A DNA stretch of 48,519 bases, from NCBI RefSeq assembly GCF_007846095.1, contig NZ_VOEI01000009.1, positions 1-48,519 on the forward strand. Direction: 5' to 3'. Positions 6,656 to 14,203 of the stretch are shown piece after piece. The position numbers were made by a program, and so were the translations under genes. This stretch comes from Mucilaginibacter achroorhodeus. GTDB taxonomy: Bacteria; Bacteroidota; Bacteroidia; Sphingobacteriales; Sphingobacteriaceae. The notes below the pieces were generated by a model. It was not told where the DNA came from, searched no databases, and saw only the letters and a program-made list of their open reading frames with translations. Each line of letters begins with the position of its first letter. Position 1 is the stretch's first letter.

Positions 6656-9286
6656 TTAGTTTTCGGTTACCACATCTTTGATAACAGGAAGTGAGAAGCA
6701 AAAAACAGACCCTTTTTCTTCTTCGCTTTCAACCCACATTTTTCCTCCTTCGCGGCGAATAATTTCGTTGGAAATGTACAATCCCAGCCCCAATCCGGGG
6801 AATGTGTGCTGGTTACTTCCGCCTACACGGTAAAACTGTTCAAAAACCTTTTCAAGCTTCTCTTTCGGTATTCCAATACCAAAATCTTGTACAGTTACAA
6901 TTACACTATCTTCTTCGCGTCGGGTACCGATAACTACCCTGTTGGCATGCGGCGAATACTTAATAGCGTTGGTTATCAGGTTGGTTAGTACTTGGCCAAT
7001 TCGTTCTTTATCAGAATAAACCTGCCCGGCTTCCTCAAAATCCATCACCAAAATATGCCGGTTAGTGGTGTGCTGTATATCCTGCACAACGTCCTGTACA
7101 ACGGCATTAACATCAAACCATGTTTTGTTGAACAGTATCTTCCCGGAGTTAATTTTGGTAACATCCAGCAGGTCACCTATTAAATTGGTTAGGCGGTTCA
7201 ACTGGGCATCCATCTTCATCACCATGCCCGCCTTTTTATCCTCACCCTCCTGGGTTAGCATTGCGCCAAGCACTTGTGCATAAGCCTTTACGCTGGTTAC
7301 CGGTGTTTTTAATTCGTGACTGGCTATCCCAAGAAAATCATCCTTTTGGCGGGCCAACTGCTTTTGCTCATCAATATCGGTATTGGTACCAAACCATTTC
7401 ACTATCGCGCCGTCATCTGTAAAAGGCAGCGCACGCGACAAGTGCCAGCGATACTCACCTGTGCTGTTCAATAAGCGAAACTCACACTCAAATAGTTCAT
7501 TAGTTGCCAAAGCTTGCAGCCATTGGGTGCTGCAACGCTCCCTATCTTCCGGATGCACCAACTGCAGCCATTTATTACCAAAGATCTCCTCAACAGGTAA
7601 GCCGAAGTAATGTTCGGTTTGGCGGTTCACATAATCGAGCATGCCGCCGGTATCAAACGTCCACAGCTGGGCGGGCATAAAATCGGTAACAAAAGCAAAC
7701 TGGCTTATTTGGTCATTCAGTTCATTGTTCTTTTCCTGGAGCGCTATATCTATTTTGGTTTTCTCCGTAACATCTGTACACGAACCAACGTAGCCTGTGA
7801 ATTTGCCATCAGCATCGTACTGTGGGTTCCCGATGGCAATAAACCAGCGGATCTCGCCATCATTGCGCTGCATTCTAAAATCTATATCATATACCCGCTG
7901 CTTGTTAAGGTCGTGTATAAATTTGCGTGCCGCACGCCCCCTATCTTCTTCTACAATAGCATTTAGCCAACCGGTGCCCAGGGTTTCTTCAATAGATTGG
8001 CCCGTCCAATCTGCCCAGGTTTTGTTAACATAGGTTATTAATCCTTCGGCATCAGCGATCCACAGGGCAGTAGGCGATGCACTGGTTAACTTTTGCAGCA
8101 ATTGTTCACTTTGTATTAACGCCTCTTTATCGGCCAGTTCGCGCCTCAGATCACGTGCTATTGTTGCACGCCCGCGAGGTGCACCATACGTATCAAATAT
8201 CATGATGGAGGTAACTTGCACCGGGATAGCCTCGCCGGTAACAAAATGCCTGAAGGTTACACGCCCGCTCCATTTACCGCCTTCTAAAAGCTTGGGATTT
8301 ATTTCTTCATTTAAACGCCTCGCATCATCAGGCATTAAAAACTGCGAGTTGTGTGCAACCTTATTACCTTTACTTAACCCCAGCATTGTCTTCCCAGAGG
8401 CGTTAACATAAGTGACGTTGCCAGATGGCTCTGAGAGACTGATAAAATCTGAAGTATTGTCTATCAACGTAATAAGGCGTCGCTGCTCATCCCGCTCGTT
8501 AATTTCCGATCCGATATCAAGCGCCGTACCTGCGAAACGGATGCAGTTACCATTCTCATTAAAATAAGCTTTACCCTTACAACGCAGCCAGCGCGTAATT
8601 TTATCTTCGGCACCAATTGTTCTGAATTCGATATCGTACCTTCCTTCGCCATCTGGTTTTAGCGCTTGTTGAACAGCTTCGTCAACCAAAGCCTGGTCGT
8701 CCGGATGAATGTGTTTTAACAGATCGTTGTAATTGATCTCGTCATCTTTTGAAAAGCCAAACAGCTGCTTACACCTGTCATCCCACTTTACGGTATTATT
8801 TTGCGGATCAAAGTCCCATGTACCAAAACCTGCCGAATCTAAGGCAAATTGGATGCGCTCTTCGGTATCTGCCAGTTTCTGGCGTGTAAGCACCAACTCC
8901 GTAACGTCTGATGCTGTATTTAATATGCCCCAAACCTTACCTTGCTCATCTTTTAAAGGCTGATAGTTAAAGTTGAAATAAAATGTTTTTAGCTCGCCGT
9001 CAATAAACAGAAATACTTTCTCTGCATTAGCTTCGTAAGGTATACCCGTTGCAAAAACATTTTTCAGGATGCCCACAAAAGGCTGGTTTTCCATTTCAGG
9101 AAGCGCTTGCAGAAAAGTTTTGCCTAAAACCGATTCATCTTTGCCCCAAACTTTTAGTATAGACTTATTTACCAGTTGAATAACAAGCTCCGGACCTACA
9201 TACAGCCCCACGGGAGATGGCGATTCTTCTATAAGCGTACGGAAAATATTTTCGTTCGCAGGCAAATTCAGGTAGTTGTAATCCAT
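6656..9286 (-). CDS. Hybrid-free multi-PAS sensor histidine kinase
   Basis: The 876-residue kinase has no membrane segment or signal peptide, so it should sense cytoplasmic signals. About five PAS/PAC units can be followed: near residues 12-130, 145-265, 270-385, 395-515 and 535-645, each with a YVN/W-type core such as GLITYVNKTWADWTG. The HisKA box DDFLGIASHELKTP places the phospho-His at about 657. The ATPase shows an N box (NLITNAIKYSP), G1 (DFGIGIP), F (FEQFYRV) and G2 (GLGLGLYIS). No receiver domain is fused; the separate receiver downstream fills that role. Start: ATG 9286 is preferred over the GTG 3 bp upstream. The ligand of the PAS domains is unknown (no haem or flavin motif is obvious). 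Confidence 0.93.
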   Translation of the reverse strand: MDYNYLNLPANENIFRTLIEESPSPVGLYVGPELVIQLVNKSILKVWGKDESVLGKTFLQALPEMENQPFVGILKNVFATGIPYEANAEKVFLFIDGELKTFYFNFNYQPLKDEQGKVWGILNTASDVTELVLTRQKLADTEERIQFALDSAGFGTWDFDPQNNTVKWDDRCKQLFGFSKDDEINYNDLLKHIHPDDQALVDEAVQQALKPDGEGRYDIEFRTIGAEDKITRWLRCKGKAYFNENGNCIRFAGTALDIGSEINERDEQRRLITLIDNTSDFISLSEPSGNVTYVNASGKTMLGLSKGNKVAHNSQFLMPDDARRLNEEINPKLLEGGKWSGRVTFRHFVTGEAIPVQVTSIMIFDTYGAPRGRATIARDLRRELADKEALIQSEQLLQKLTSASPTALWIADAEGLITYVNKTWADWTGQSIEETLGTGWLNAIVEEDRGRAARKFIHDLNKQRVYDIDFRMQRNDGEIRWFIAIGNPQYDADGKFTGYVGSCTDVTEKTKIDIALQEKNNELNDQISQFAFVTDFMPAQLWTFDTGGMLDYVNRQTEHYFGLPVEEIFGNKWLQLVHPEDRERCSTQWLQALATNELFECEFRLLNSTGEYRWHLSRALPFTDDGAIVKWFGTNTDIDEQKQLARQKDDFLGIASHELKTPVTSVKAYAQVLGAMLTQEGEDKKAGMVMKMDAQLNRLTNLIGDLLDVTKINSGKILFNKTWFDVNAVVQDVVQDIQHTTNRHILVMDFEEAGQVYSDKERIGQVLTNLITNAIKYSPHANRVVIGTRREEDSVIVTVQDFGIGIPKEKLEKVFEQFYRVGGSNQHTFPGLGLGLYISNEIIRREGGKMWVESEEEKGSVFCFSLPVIKDVVTEN

Positions 9287-9515
9287 CACAGTTTGCGCAG
9301 TTAAATGTCCGGGAAGGGAAAATTCAAAGAGAGATACTGCTTAAAACACAATAATAACTTTTAAAGTTGGTTTTTACAATCCATGGTTGTTTTAAAACTA
9401 TAAAGAATAATTTTTAAGTTAACTATTATGTCTACTGCATTTCTTATTTAAACATAAGAGTTGTCTTTTGCGTGCGGCAAATGCTATATTGGCACATATC
9501 TACCAAATAAGAAAC

Positions 9516-10286
9516 ATGAACACTAATGATAACGGTACAGTGAGCTTTAATGTTACCGATGAAGGTATAGCTACCATCAGTTTCTTTCATCCGTCGCAAA
9601 ATTCGCTTCCATCCTATTTACTTAAGCAATTGGCTGATGCTGTAGAACAAGCCGGCCGTAACGCTTCCGTGCGGGTTATTGTGCTGCAAAGCGGTGGCGA
9701 ACGCACGTTTTGTGCAGGTGCAAGTTTTGACGAACTATTTGATATAAAAGATAAAAATACGGGTGCATCTTTCTTCTCCGGATTTGCCAATGTTATCAAT
9801 GCCTGCCGCACTTGCGGCAAAATCATTATAGCACGTGTACAGGGTAAAGCCGTTGGCGGCGGCGTGGGATTAGCGGCGGCTGCGGACTACTGCCTGGCAA
9901 CAGAAAGCGCATCCATTAAATTAAGCGAACTGGCAATAGGTATCGGCCCATTTGTAATATCGCCGGTTGTTATCCGCAAGGTAGGGTTAGCTGCATTTTC
10001 ACAGCTTACCATCCGCGCAAGCGATTTCCAGACAGCACACTGGGCCTTAGAAAAAGGTTTGTTTAACGAAGTTTATGACGATATACCATCACTCAACGAA
10101 GCTGTATTATCGCTGAGCCGTAAGCTGGCATCCTATAACCCGGGTGCGCTTGCAGGCTTAAAGCAAATACTTTGGGAGGGTACCGAGAATTGGGACCAAC
10201 TGCTTGCCGAACGCGCAGCTATCAGCGGGGAGTTGGTTCTCTCCGAGTTTACCCAGCAGGCGTTGAATGGCTTTTTGAAGAAGTGA
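9516..10286 (+). CDS. Enoyl-CoA hydratase/isomerase (crotonase) family protein
   Basis: The 256-residue protein has the crotonase fold signatures: oxyanion-hole segments TFCAGASFDEL (about 65-75) and VQGKAVGGGVGLAAAADYCLA (about 105-125), then KLSELAIGIGPFVISPV with a candidate catalytic Glu. Family members hydrate or isomerise enoyl-CoA esters, for example in fatty-acid, leucine or phenylacetate breakdown; the substrate cannot be read here. The start is ATG 9516; an upstream in-frame TTG (9468) is less likely. It stands alone, divergent from the histidine kinase, and ends before a repeat and a terminator. A possible -7 (TATATTGG, 9485-9492) precedes it. Confidence 0.88.
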   Translation: MNTNDNGTVSFNVTDEGIATISFFHPSQNSLPSYLLKQLADAVEQAGRNASVRVIVLQSGGERTFCAGASFDELFDIKDKNTGASFFSGFANVINACRTCGKIIIARVQGKAVGGGVGLAAAADYCLATESASIKLSELAIGIGPFVISPVVIRKVGLAAFSQLTIRASDFQTAHWALEKGLFNEVYDDIPSLNEAVLSLSRKLASYNPGALAGLKQILWEGTENWDQLLAERAAISGELVLSEFTQQALNGFLKK

Positions 10287-10312
10287 TGAGGGAGTTGGCG
10301 ATTAAATATAAA

Positions 10313-10416
10313 CGATAGCGTCGTTGCGAGATTTCGGATGCACATCGGACTCGCGGCAATCTCATCGTTGGCAGACGAACGCGAAGAGATTGCCGCGTCG
10401 TTCCTCCTCGCATGAC
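10313..10416. repeat. Intergenic palindromic repeat, family A (divergent copy)
   Basis: This stretch contains CGTTGCGAG near its left end, CGCGGCAATCTC in the middle (10353-10364) and GAGATTGCCGCG (10386-10397) followed by a CTCCTCGCATGAC end. The two middle strings are perfect reverse complements. The same strings occur at 30279-30373, so this is a second member of one dispersed family. Confidence 0.75.
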
Positions 10417-10428
10417 ATTTAAAACCCA

Positions 10429-10460
10429 AAAGCGCCTTTTCTATCCAGAAAAGGCGCTTT
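10429..10460. terminator. Bidirectional intrinsic terminator
   Basis: Perfect 14-bp arms AAAGCGCCTTTTCT (10429-10442) and AGAAAAGGCGCTTT (10447-10460) flank a 4-base loop. It sits between the convergent crotonase gene and the Tyr/Pro-rich protein gene, and can serve both. Confidence 0.85.
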
Positions 10461-10478
10461 CGATCTATAAAGATGAGA

Positions 10479-10805
10479 TTACCATCTGCGGCCAAAATGG
10501 TGGCCGCGGCCGTGAAAATAGTTGTCTCTGTATACTACACGATCAACAACAACCGGGCGGCGGTAGTAACGACGGCCGTAATAAGCCGGGCGGTAATAAC
10601 CACCTACTACAACCGGGCGATTATAATATACCGGCGCGGGTGCTGGCGCATAAACAGGTGCCGGATCATAATACACCGGAGCTGGTTCATAATATACGTG
10701 GCGCACCGGTAAATTAACGCCGATACCGATGCTCACTTGTGCTTTTGCAAATTGTGCGCTGGAGGCTAATACAAGTGCTATAATTGAAATTCTTAAGGTT
10801 TTCAT
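10479..10805 (-). CDS. Secreted Tyr/Pro-rich low-complexity protein
   Basis: The 108-residue protein has a clear signal peptide (MKTLRISIIALVLASSAQFAKAQ, cleavage after about residue 22). The mature part is dominated by Tyr, Pro, Val and Arg: repeats of YY(E/D)PAPVY and APAPAPVYYNRP, then YYRPAYYGRRYYRRP and a His/Arg-rich end GRGHHFGRRW. Such short secreted proteins are common in Bacteroidota; no function is known to me. The repeated codons make the opposite strand open too, but the signal peptide and codon bias favour this strand. It ends just before the shared terminator. Confidence 0.72.
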   Translation of the reverse strand: MKTLRISIIALVLASSAQFAKAQVSIGIGVNLPVRHVYYEPAPVYYDPAPVYAPAPAPVYYNRPVVVGGYYRPAYYGRRYYRRPVVVDRVVYRDNYFHGRGHHFGRRW

Positions 10806-10898
10806 AACAGTAGTTTTTAGTTACAATTATTTTATCATTTGTTGATATGACCTTAAAAACGGGGCATGGTTTAAAAAAGTATACTCTTTTTCAGAATA

Positions 10899-11192
10899 TC
10901 AGTGTTCATACAACCGTAATCTGCTGCGTAAAGCACTCATTTCCTGTCGCATATCTTCTAACTTGTGTAGCAAATTATTTATGGTAGCTACGCCCGCTTC
11001 GTTAATTTCAAGCTGTGTGTGCAGGCGTACCATGCGTTCAAGTTTTTGTATTTCATCAAGCGGGATGCACTTGGCTTTGTTTACCCTGGTAACTTTTACC
11101 AAACCAGCATCAGCCAGGTAATCAATAAAGGTGTATTCAACGTTATGGTAGACGCAAAAATCGTCAACACTTATTACTTGCTCTGTTTTCAT
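10899..11192 (-). CDS. cbpM: Chaperone modulator CbpM
   Basis: The 97-residue protein has the MerR-like CbpM layout: an N-terminal ISVDDFCVYHNVEYTFIDYLADAGLV, then a basic stretch and a C-terminal coiled coil (about 55-95; MVRLHTQLEINEAGVATINNLLHKLEDMRQEMSALRSRL). In E. coli CbpM binds the J-domain of CbpA and blocks its stimulation of DnaK. Here it follows the CbpA gene with only 5 bp between stop and start, exactly the expected pairing. No DNA-binding role is implied despite the fold. Confidence 0.88.
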   Translation of the reverse strand: MKTEQVISVDDFCVYHNVEYTFIDYLADAGLVKVTRVNKAKCIPLDEIQKLERMVRLHTQLEINEAGVATINNLLHKLEDMRQEMSALRSRLRLYEH

Positions 11193-11197
11193 GGTTA

Positions 11198-12109
11198 TTA
11201 TAGTTTAGCCAGTTTTTCAAATAAGTCCTTTTGTTCTGCTGTTAGTTTGGTAGGTAACTGCACGTTGTAAGTAAGGTACAGATCTCCCGATTGACCATCC
11301 TTTTTATAAACCGGCATTCCTTTACCTTTCAACTTTACTTTGGTTCCGCTTTGAGTTCCCGGCGCAACTTTTAATTTAACTTTACCTGTTAGCGTATCGG
11401 CGGTTATCTCGCCACCTAAAATGGCAGTGTAAAGATCAAGCGTTATATTTTTATGCAGATCGTTACCGGTACGTTTGAACTCTGCATCTTCGGGTATTGA
11501 GAAAGTTATATAAAGATCGCCCGCCGGCGAACCATTTGAACCGGGGCCACCATGGCCTGCTATCTTAATGGTTTGTCCGTTCTCTATCCCTGCAGGGATG
11601 GTTAAACGGATGTTTTTGCCGTTGACCGTAAGCGTTTGCTTCTTTGATTCCAGCACATCGCGCAGGCTAAGCTGTAATTCAGCATTCAGGTCCTGCCCGC
11701 GGTAACGTGCGGATTGCCTGCTTTTGCCGCCTCCGCCGCCAAACATCGAACTAAAGAAATCAGAAAAATCTCCACCGCCACCACCGCCAAAATCAAAGCT
11801 TCCAAAATCCTGCGCGCCGCCGCCTTCATAGGTGTAGCCCCGGTTTTGCTGCTGCTGCTTTTGGGCTTGTTCGTAAGCTTCGCCATGCTGCCAGTTTTCG
11901 CCGTACTTGTCGTACTTTTTGCGCTTCTCCGGGTCGCTCAAAACCTCGTTGGCTTCATTCACTTGTTTAAACTGCTTTTCGGCCTCAGCGTCGTTAGGGT
12001 TTACGTCGGGATGGTACTTACGCGCCATTTTACGATAGGCGCTTTTAATTTCCTTGTCGGTAGCAGTTTTTGCTACGCCGAGTACCTTATAGTAATCAAT
12101 AAATGCCAT
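11198..12109 (-). CDS. cbpA: DnaJ-like co-chaperone CbpA
   Basis: The 303-residue protein starts with a J-domain (residues 4-70; HPD at 33-35 in KYHPDVNPND), then a Gly/Phe-rich linker interrupted by a Gln run and a long Gly stretch (about 85-130). Two C-terminal substrate-binding domains follow (about 135-300; LNAELQLSLRDVLESKKQTL and KLKVAPGTQSGTKVKLKGKGMP). The DnaJ zinc-finger cysteines are absent, which separates it from DnaJ and fits CbpA. It works with DnaK in the cytoplasm. Gene order CbpA-CbpM is as in other bacteria. Confidence 0.93.
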   Translation of the reverse strand: MAFIDYYKVLGVAKTATDKEIKSAYRKMARKYHPDVNPNDAEAEKQFKQVNEANEVLSDPEKRKKYDKYGENWQHGEAYEQAQKQQQQNRGYTYEGGGAQDFGSFDFGGGGGGDFSDFFSSMFGGGGGKSRQSARYRGQDLNAELQLSLRDVLESKKQTLTVNGKNIRLTIPAGIENGQTIKIAGHGGPGSNGSPAGDLYITFSIPEDAEFKRTGNDLHKNITLDLYTAILGGEITADTLTGKVKLKVAPGTQSGTKVKLKGKGMPVYKKDGQSGDLYLTYNVQLPTKLTAEQKDLFEKLAKL

Positions 12110-12413
12110 AGCTAATTAATGTATTACTGTAAACCTGTAAAGCGTAAAAATGTGTGTGGGTTACTGATGTTTTACATATTTTAGATAATAAACAATCAAA
12201 GTAAAGTTTGCAGATGGAGATCGTAAACTGATCAAAATGATGCCTTATATGTGTAGGCTAATGCATCACAGTTATGATTTTTTAGTTTTTGTATTTCATT
12301 AGGAATGGCAATACAATAAGTACTATAAGTTTGACGCTACGCTCGCAAAGACACCTTTAAAGATATAAACCATTTCGAGTTCTCACTGTTATCCTTCATA
12401 AATACTTACAACC
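12110..12413. other. 304 bp gene-free stretch
   Basis: This gap separates the divergent cbpA and small plus-strand gene. It is AT-rich with no long repeat and no RNA gene that I can see. It must carry the cbpA promoter on the minus strand, but no clean TAnnTTTG element was found there. Confidence 0.5.
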
Positions 12414-12602
12414 ATGAGAACCATAACCATACCCGGTAATCCTGAAACGCTTGGCGCTATCATGATCCCGAAAACTGAAGGAGAATTTCATGACCACGAG
12501 ACCGTGCGTATCGTATCATCAGACACAAATGCATCGGTAGAAAAAACTATTTTCCGCATTGTTGATGGCGGCGAGGATAAGTGGGAATTGCAGTTTGAAT
12601 AA
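12414..12602 (+). CDS. Small hypothetical protein (62 aa)
   Basis: The short frame encodes a well-balanced acidic peptide that begins MRTITIPGNPETLGAIMIPK and ends in DKWELQFE. It has no signal peptide, membrane segment or cysteine. The composition looks protein-like rather than random, but no homologue is recognised. The minus strand is also open over part of it. It is isolated, followed by a degenerate repeat, so it is called with moderate confidence only. Confidence 0.5.
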   Translation: MRTITIPGNPETLGAIMIPKTEGEFHDHETVRIVSSDTNASVEKTIFRIVDGGEDKWELQFE

Positions 12603-12612
12603 GATAACGCGC

Positions 12613-12683
12613 CGTTGTGAGGTACAAAGTAGTCCACCGCCTTTTTTAAAGCCGGGAGATTGCTTCGTTCCTCGCAATGAGGC
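12613..12683. repeat. Degenerate family A repeat
   Basis: The stretch carries GAGATTGCTTCGTTCCTCGCAATGA (in pieces: GAGATTGC, CGTTCCTCGCAATGA), matching the right end of the family A element at 30279-30373 (GAGATTGCCGCG...CTCGCAATGACA). The left end is eroded. Located between the small gene and the convergent serine hydrolase. Confidence 0.55.
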
Positions 12684-12701
12684 ATTCGAAACTAAGATCT
12701 A

Positions 12702-14018
12702 TTACTCCTTGGTAAACAAATATTCTTTACCGCCCTGTTTAAGCGTAAATTCTCCTTTGGCAGCCCTAAATTCCATAACGATACCCGCTTTATCAAATTC
12801 GAAAACACCTTCGGTTTTCGTGGCATCAAGCGGAAATGCCGATTGTCCGGTTGCTTGAGCAATCAAATTAGAACCATCTTTAGTGATGTTGATCTTTAAC
12901 GGTATTTGCTTACTGCTGTATACGCCAATGTAATCATCCAAACCTTTGACTGCCGTAAAATTTGGCATCTCAAACGGCTCGTTAAAGCTAATGTTATAAA
13001 CAGCCTGCATTACGCGTGATGGATCAAAACTACCACCATTTGATATGTAGCTTACAGCAAATTTTTGTTCTGGGAAATACGCCAGTTCAGACCGGTACGC
13101 ATCTATAGCGCCGCCATGCCCATAAACTTTGCGGCCTTTAAACTGTGTAGCAAACATCGCTGAACCGTAATTATCGGTAGACGTTTTCATCAACTCCAGG
13201 CTGGCCGGCTTAATTAACTTGCCATCAAACAAGGCCACAATAAATTTATCCAGATCTGCCGGTGTTGATACCATTGATCCTGCACCGGTTGGTATGCTCA
13301 TATCTGTTTCAGAGAATTTGGTCCATTTACCGCTATAGGCATATGGTAACGCCTCATTTTTAGCGGTGTTTATTTTATCGCCGTAATAAGTGTCCTTCAA
13401 GCCGATCTTATTGATTATGCGTTGCTTCACCAGCTCCGGATAACTTTTACCGCTTATTTTCTCTATGATGTAGCTTAACAGTAGAAAGTTGGTGTTGCTG
13501 TATTGGCCTTTGGTGCCCGGCTCAAAATCCGGCTTCATGGCGGTTATTCGGGCTAACATTTGCTGGTGCGTTTGCGGGCTTAGCATGTAGCTGAAATATT
13601 GCGGATCGTTGGTGAAATTATGCAATCCGCTGTGGTGGTTCATCATCATCCCGATGGTGATCTTAGCGGCGTTCGGAATGGCGGGATAAAATTTATCTAA
13701 GGTTGAGGTTACAGACAGTTTGCCTTCTTCTACCAGTTGCATTACCATTACACCGGTAAACATCTTGCTGATAGATCCAATGCGATATTTAGTTTCAGCA
13801 GTCGCCGGGATTGTTGAAGGGCTATCGATGTCAGCATAGCCAATACTTTTTTGATATACCAACCGGCCATTTTGCATAATAGCCAGGCTGCCCATGCTCC
13901 TGTTATTGGTGGCTAATAAATCTAACAGACTATCTAAACGGGGCTTGTTAACGGTTTGTGCGTTGGTTTTTACCATAGCGCCACATATTATGACAACTAA
14001 TAAGAGTTTTCTCATCAT
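12702..14018 (-). CDS. Secreted serine hydrolase, class C beta-lactamase family
   Basis: The 438-residue protein has a signal peptide (about residues 1-20, ending TNAQ). The beta-lactamase/transpeptidase fold is marked by SISK (Ser82/Lys85, the nucleophile motif), YSN (Tyr173-Asn175) and HGG in VYGHGGAID (about 305). A C-terminal domain of about 90 residues (FTAVKGLDDYIGVYSSKQIPL onward) resembles the DUF3471-type extension of such enzymes. In this family most members are peptidases or esterases rather than true antibiotic-hydrolysing enzymes, so resistance should not be assumed. Two adjacent ATGs open the frame. It is divergent from ftsK. Confidence 0.9.
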   Translation of the reverse strand: MMRKLLLVVIICGAMVKTNAQTVNKPRLDSLLDLLATNNRSMGSLAIMQNGRLVYQKSIGYADIDSPSTIPATAETKYRIGSISKMFTGVMVMQLVEEGKLSVTSTLDKFYPAIPNAAKITIGMMMNHHSGLHNFTNDPQYFSYMLSPQTHQQMLARITAMKPDFEPGTKGQYSNTNFLLLSYIIEKISGKSYPELVKQRIINKIGLKDTYYGDKINTAKNEALPYAYSGKWTKFSETDMSIPTGAGSMVSTPADLDKFIVALFDGKLIKPASLELMKTSTDNYGSAMFATQFKGRKVYGHGGAIDAYRSELAYFPEQKFAVSYISNGGSFDPSRVMQAVYNISFNEPFEMPNFTAVKGLDDYIGVYSSKQIPLKINITKDGSNLIAQATGQSAFPLDATKTEGVFEFDKAGIVMEFRAAKGEFTLKQGGKEYLFTKE

Positions 14019-14176
14019 GACAGGTTTTGCAGTTGGACAACAACATCAAAATTTTGTTACACTTTTTAGGAATTATCAATCTGTAAGCGGTGAATTATCT
14101 TTCCTTCAAAATCCCATCGTTATTCTTTGTTCTGCCTGCTCAAAAAATTAAAAATATCCGTTTTATCTAATAACTT

Positions 14177-14184
14177 TATATTTG
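14177..14184 (+). promoter_or_regulatory. Candidate -7 element of the ftsK promoter
   Basis: TATATTTG matches the Bacteroidota -7 consensus TAnnTTTG and ends 19 bp before the ftsK ATG. No clear -33 TTG is seen at the right distance. Confidence 0.5.
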
Positions 14185-14203
14185 CAAAAACCACGAGTGA
14201 AGG

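Noticed and set aside
10412..10717. 101-codon open frame on the plus strand
   Set aside because: It is the complement of the Tyr/Pro-rich secreted gene, which has a signal peptide and terminator on the minus strand.
10899..12109. MerR-type regulator next to dnaJ
   Set aside because: The small protein has the CbpM layout and directly follows CbpA, so it is a chaperone modulator rather than a DNA-binding regulator.
12702..14018. Antibiotic-resistance beta-lactamase
   Set aside because: The fold and SxxK/YxN/HGG motifs are those of the broad serine hydrolase family; nothing points to antibiotic hydrolysis.
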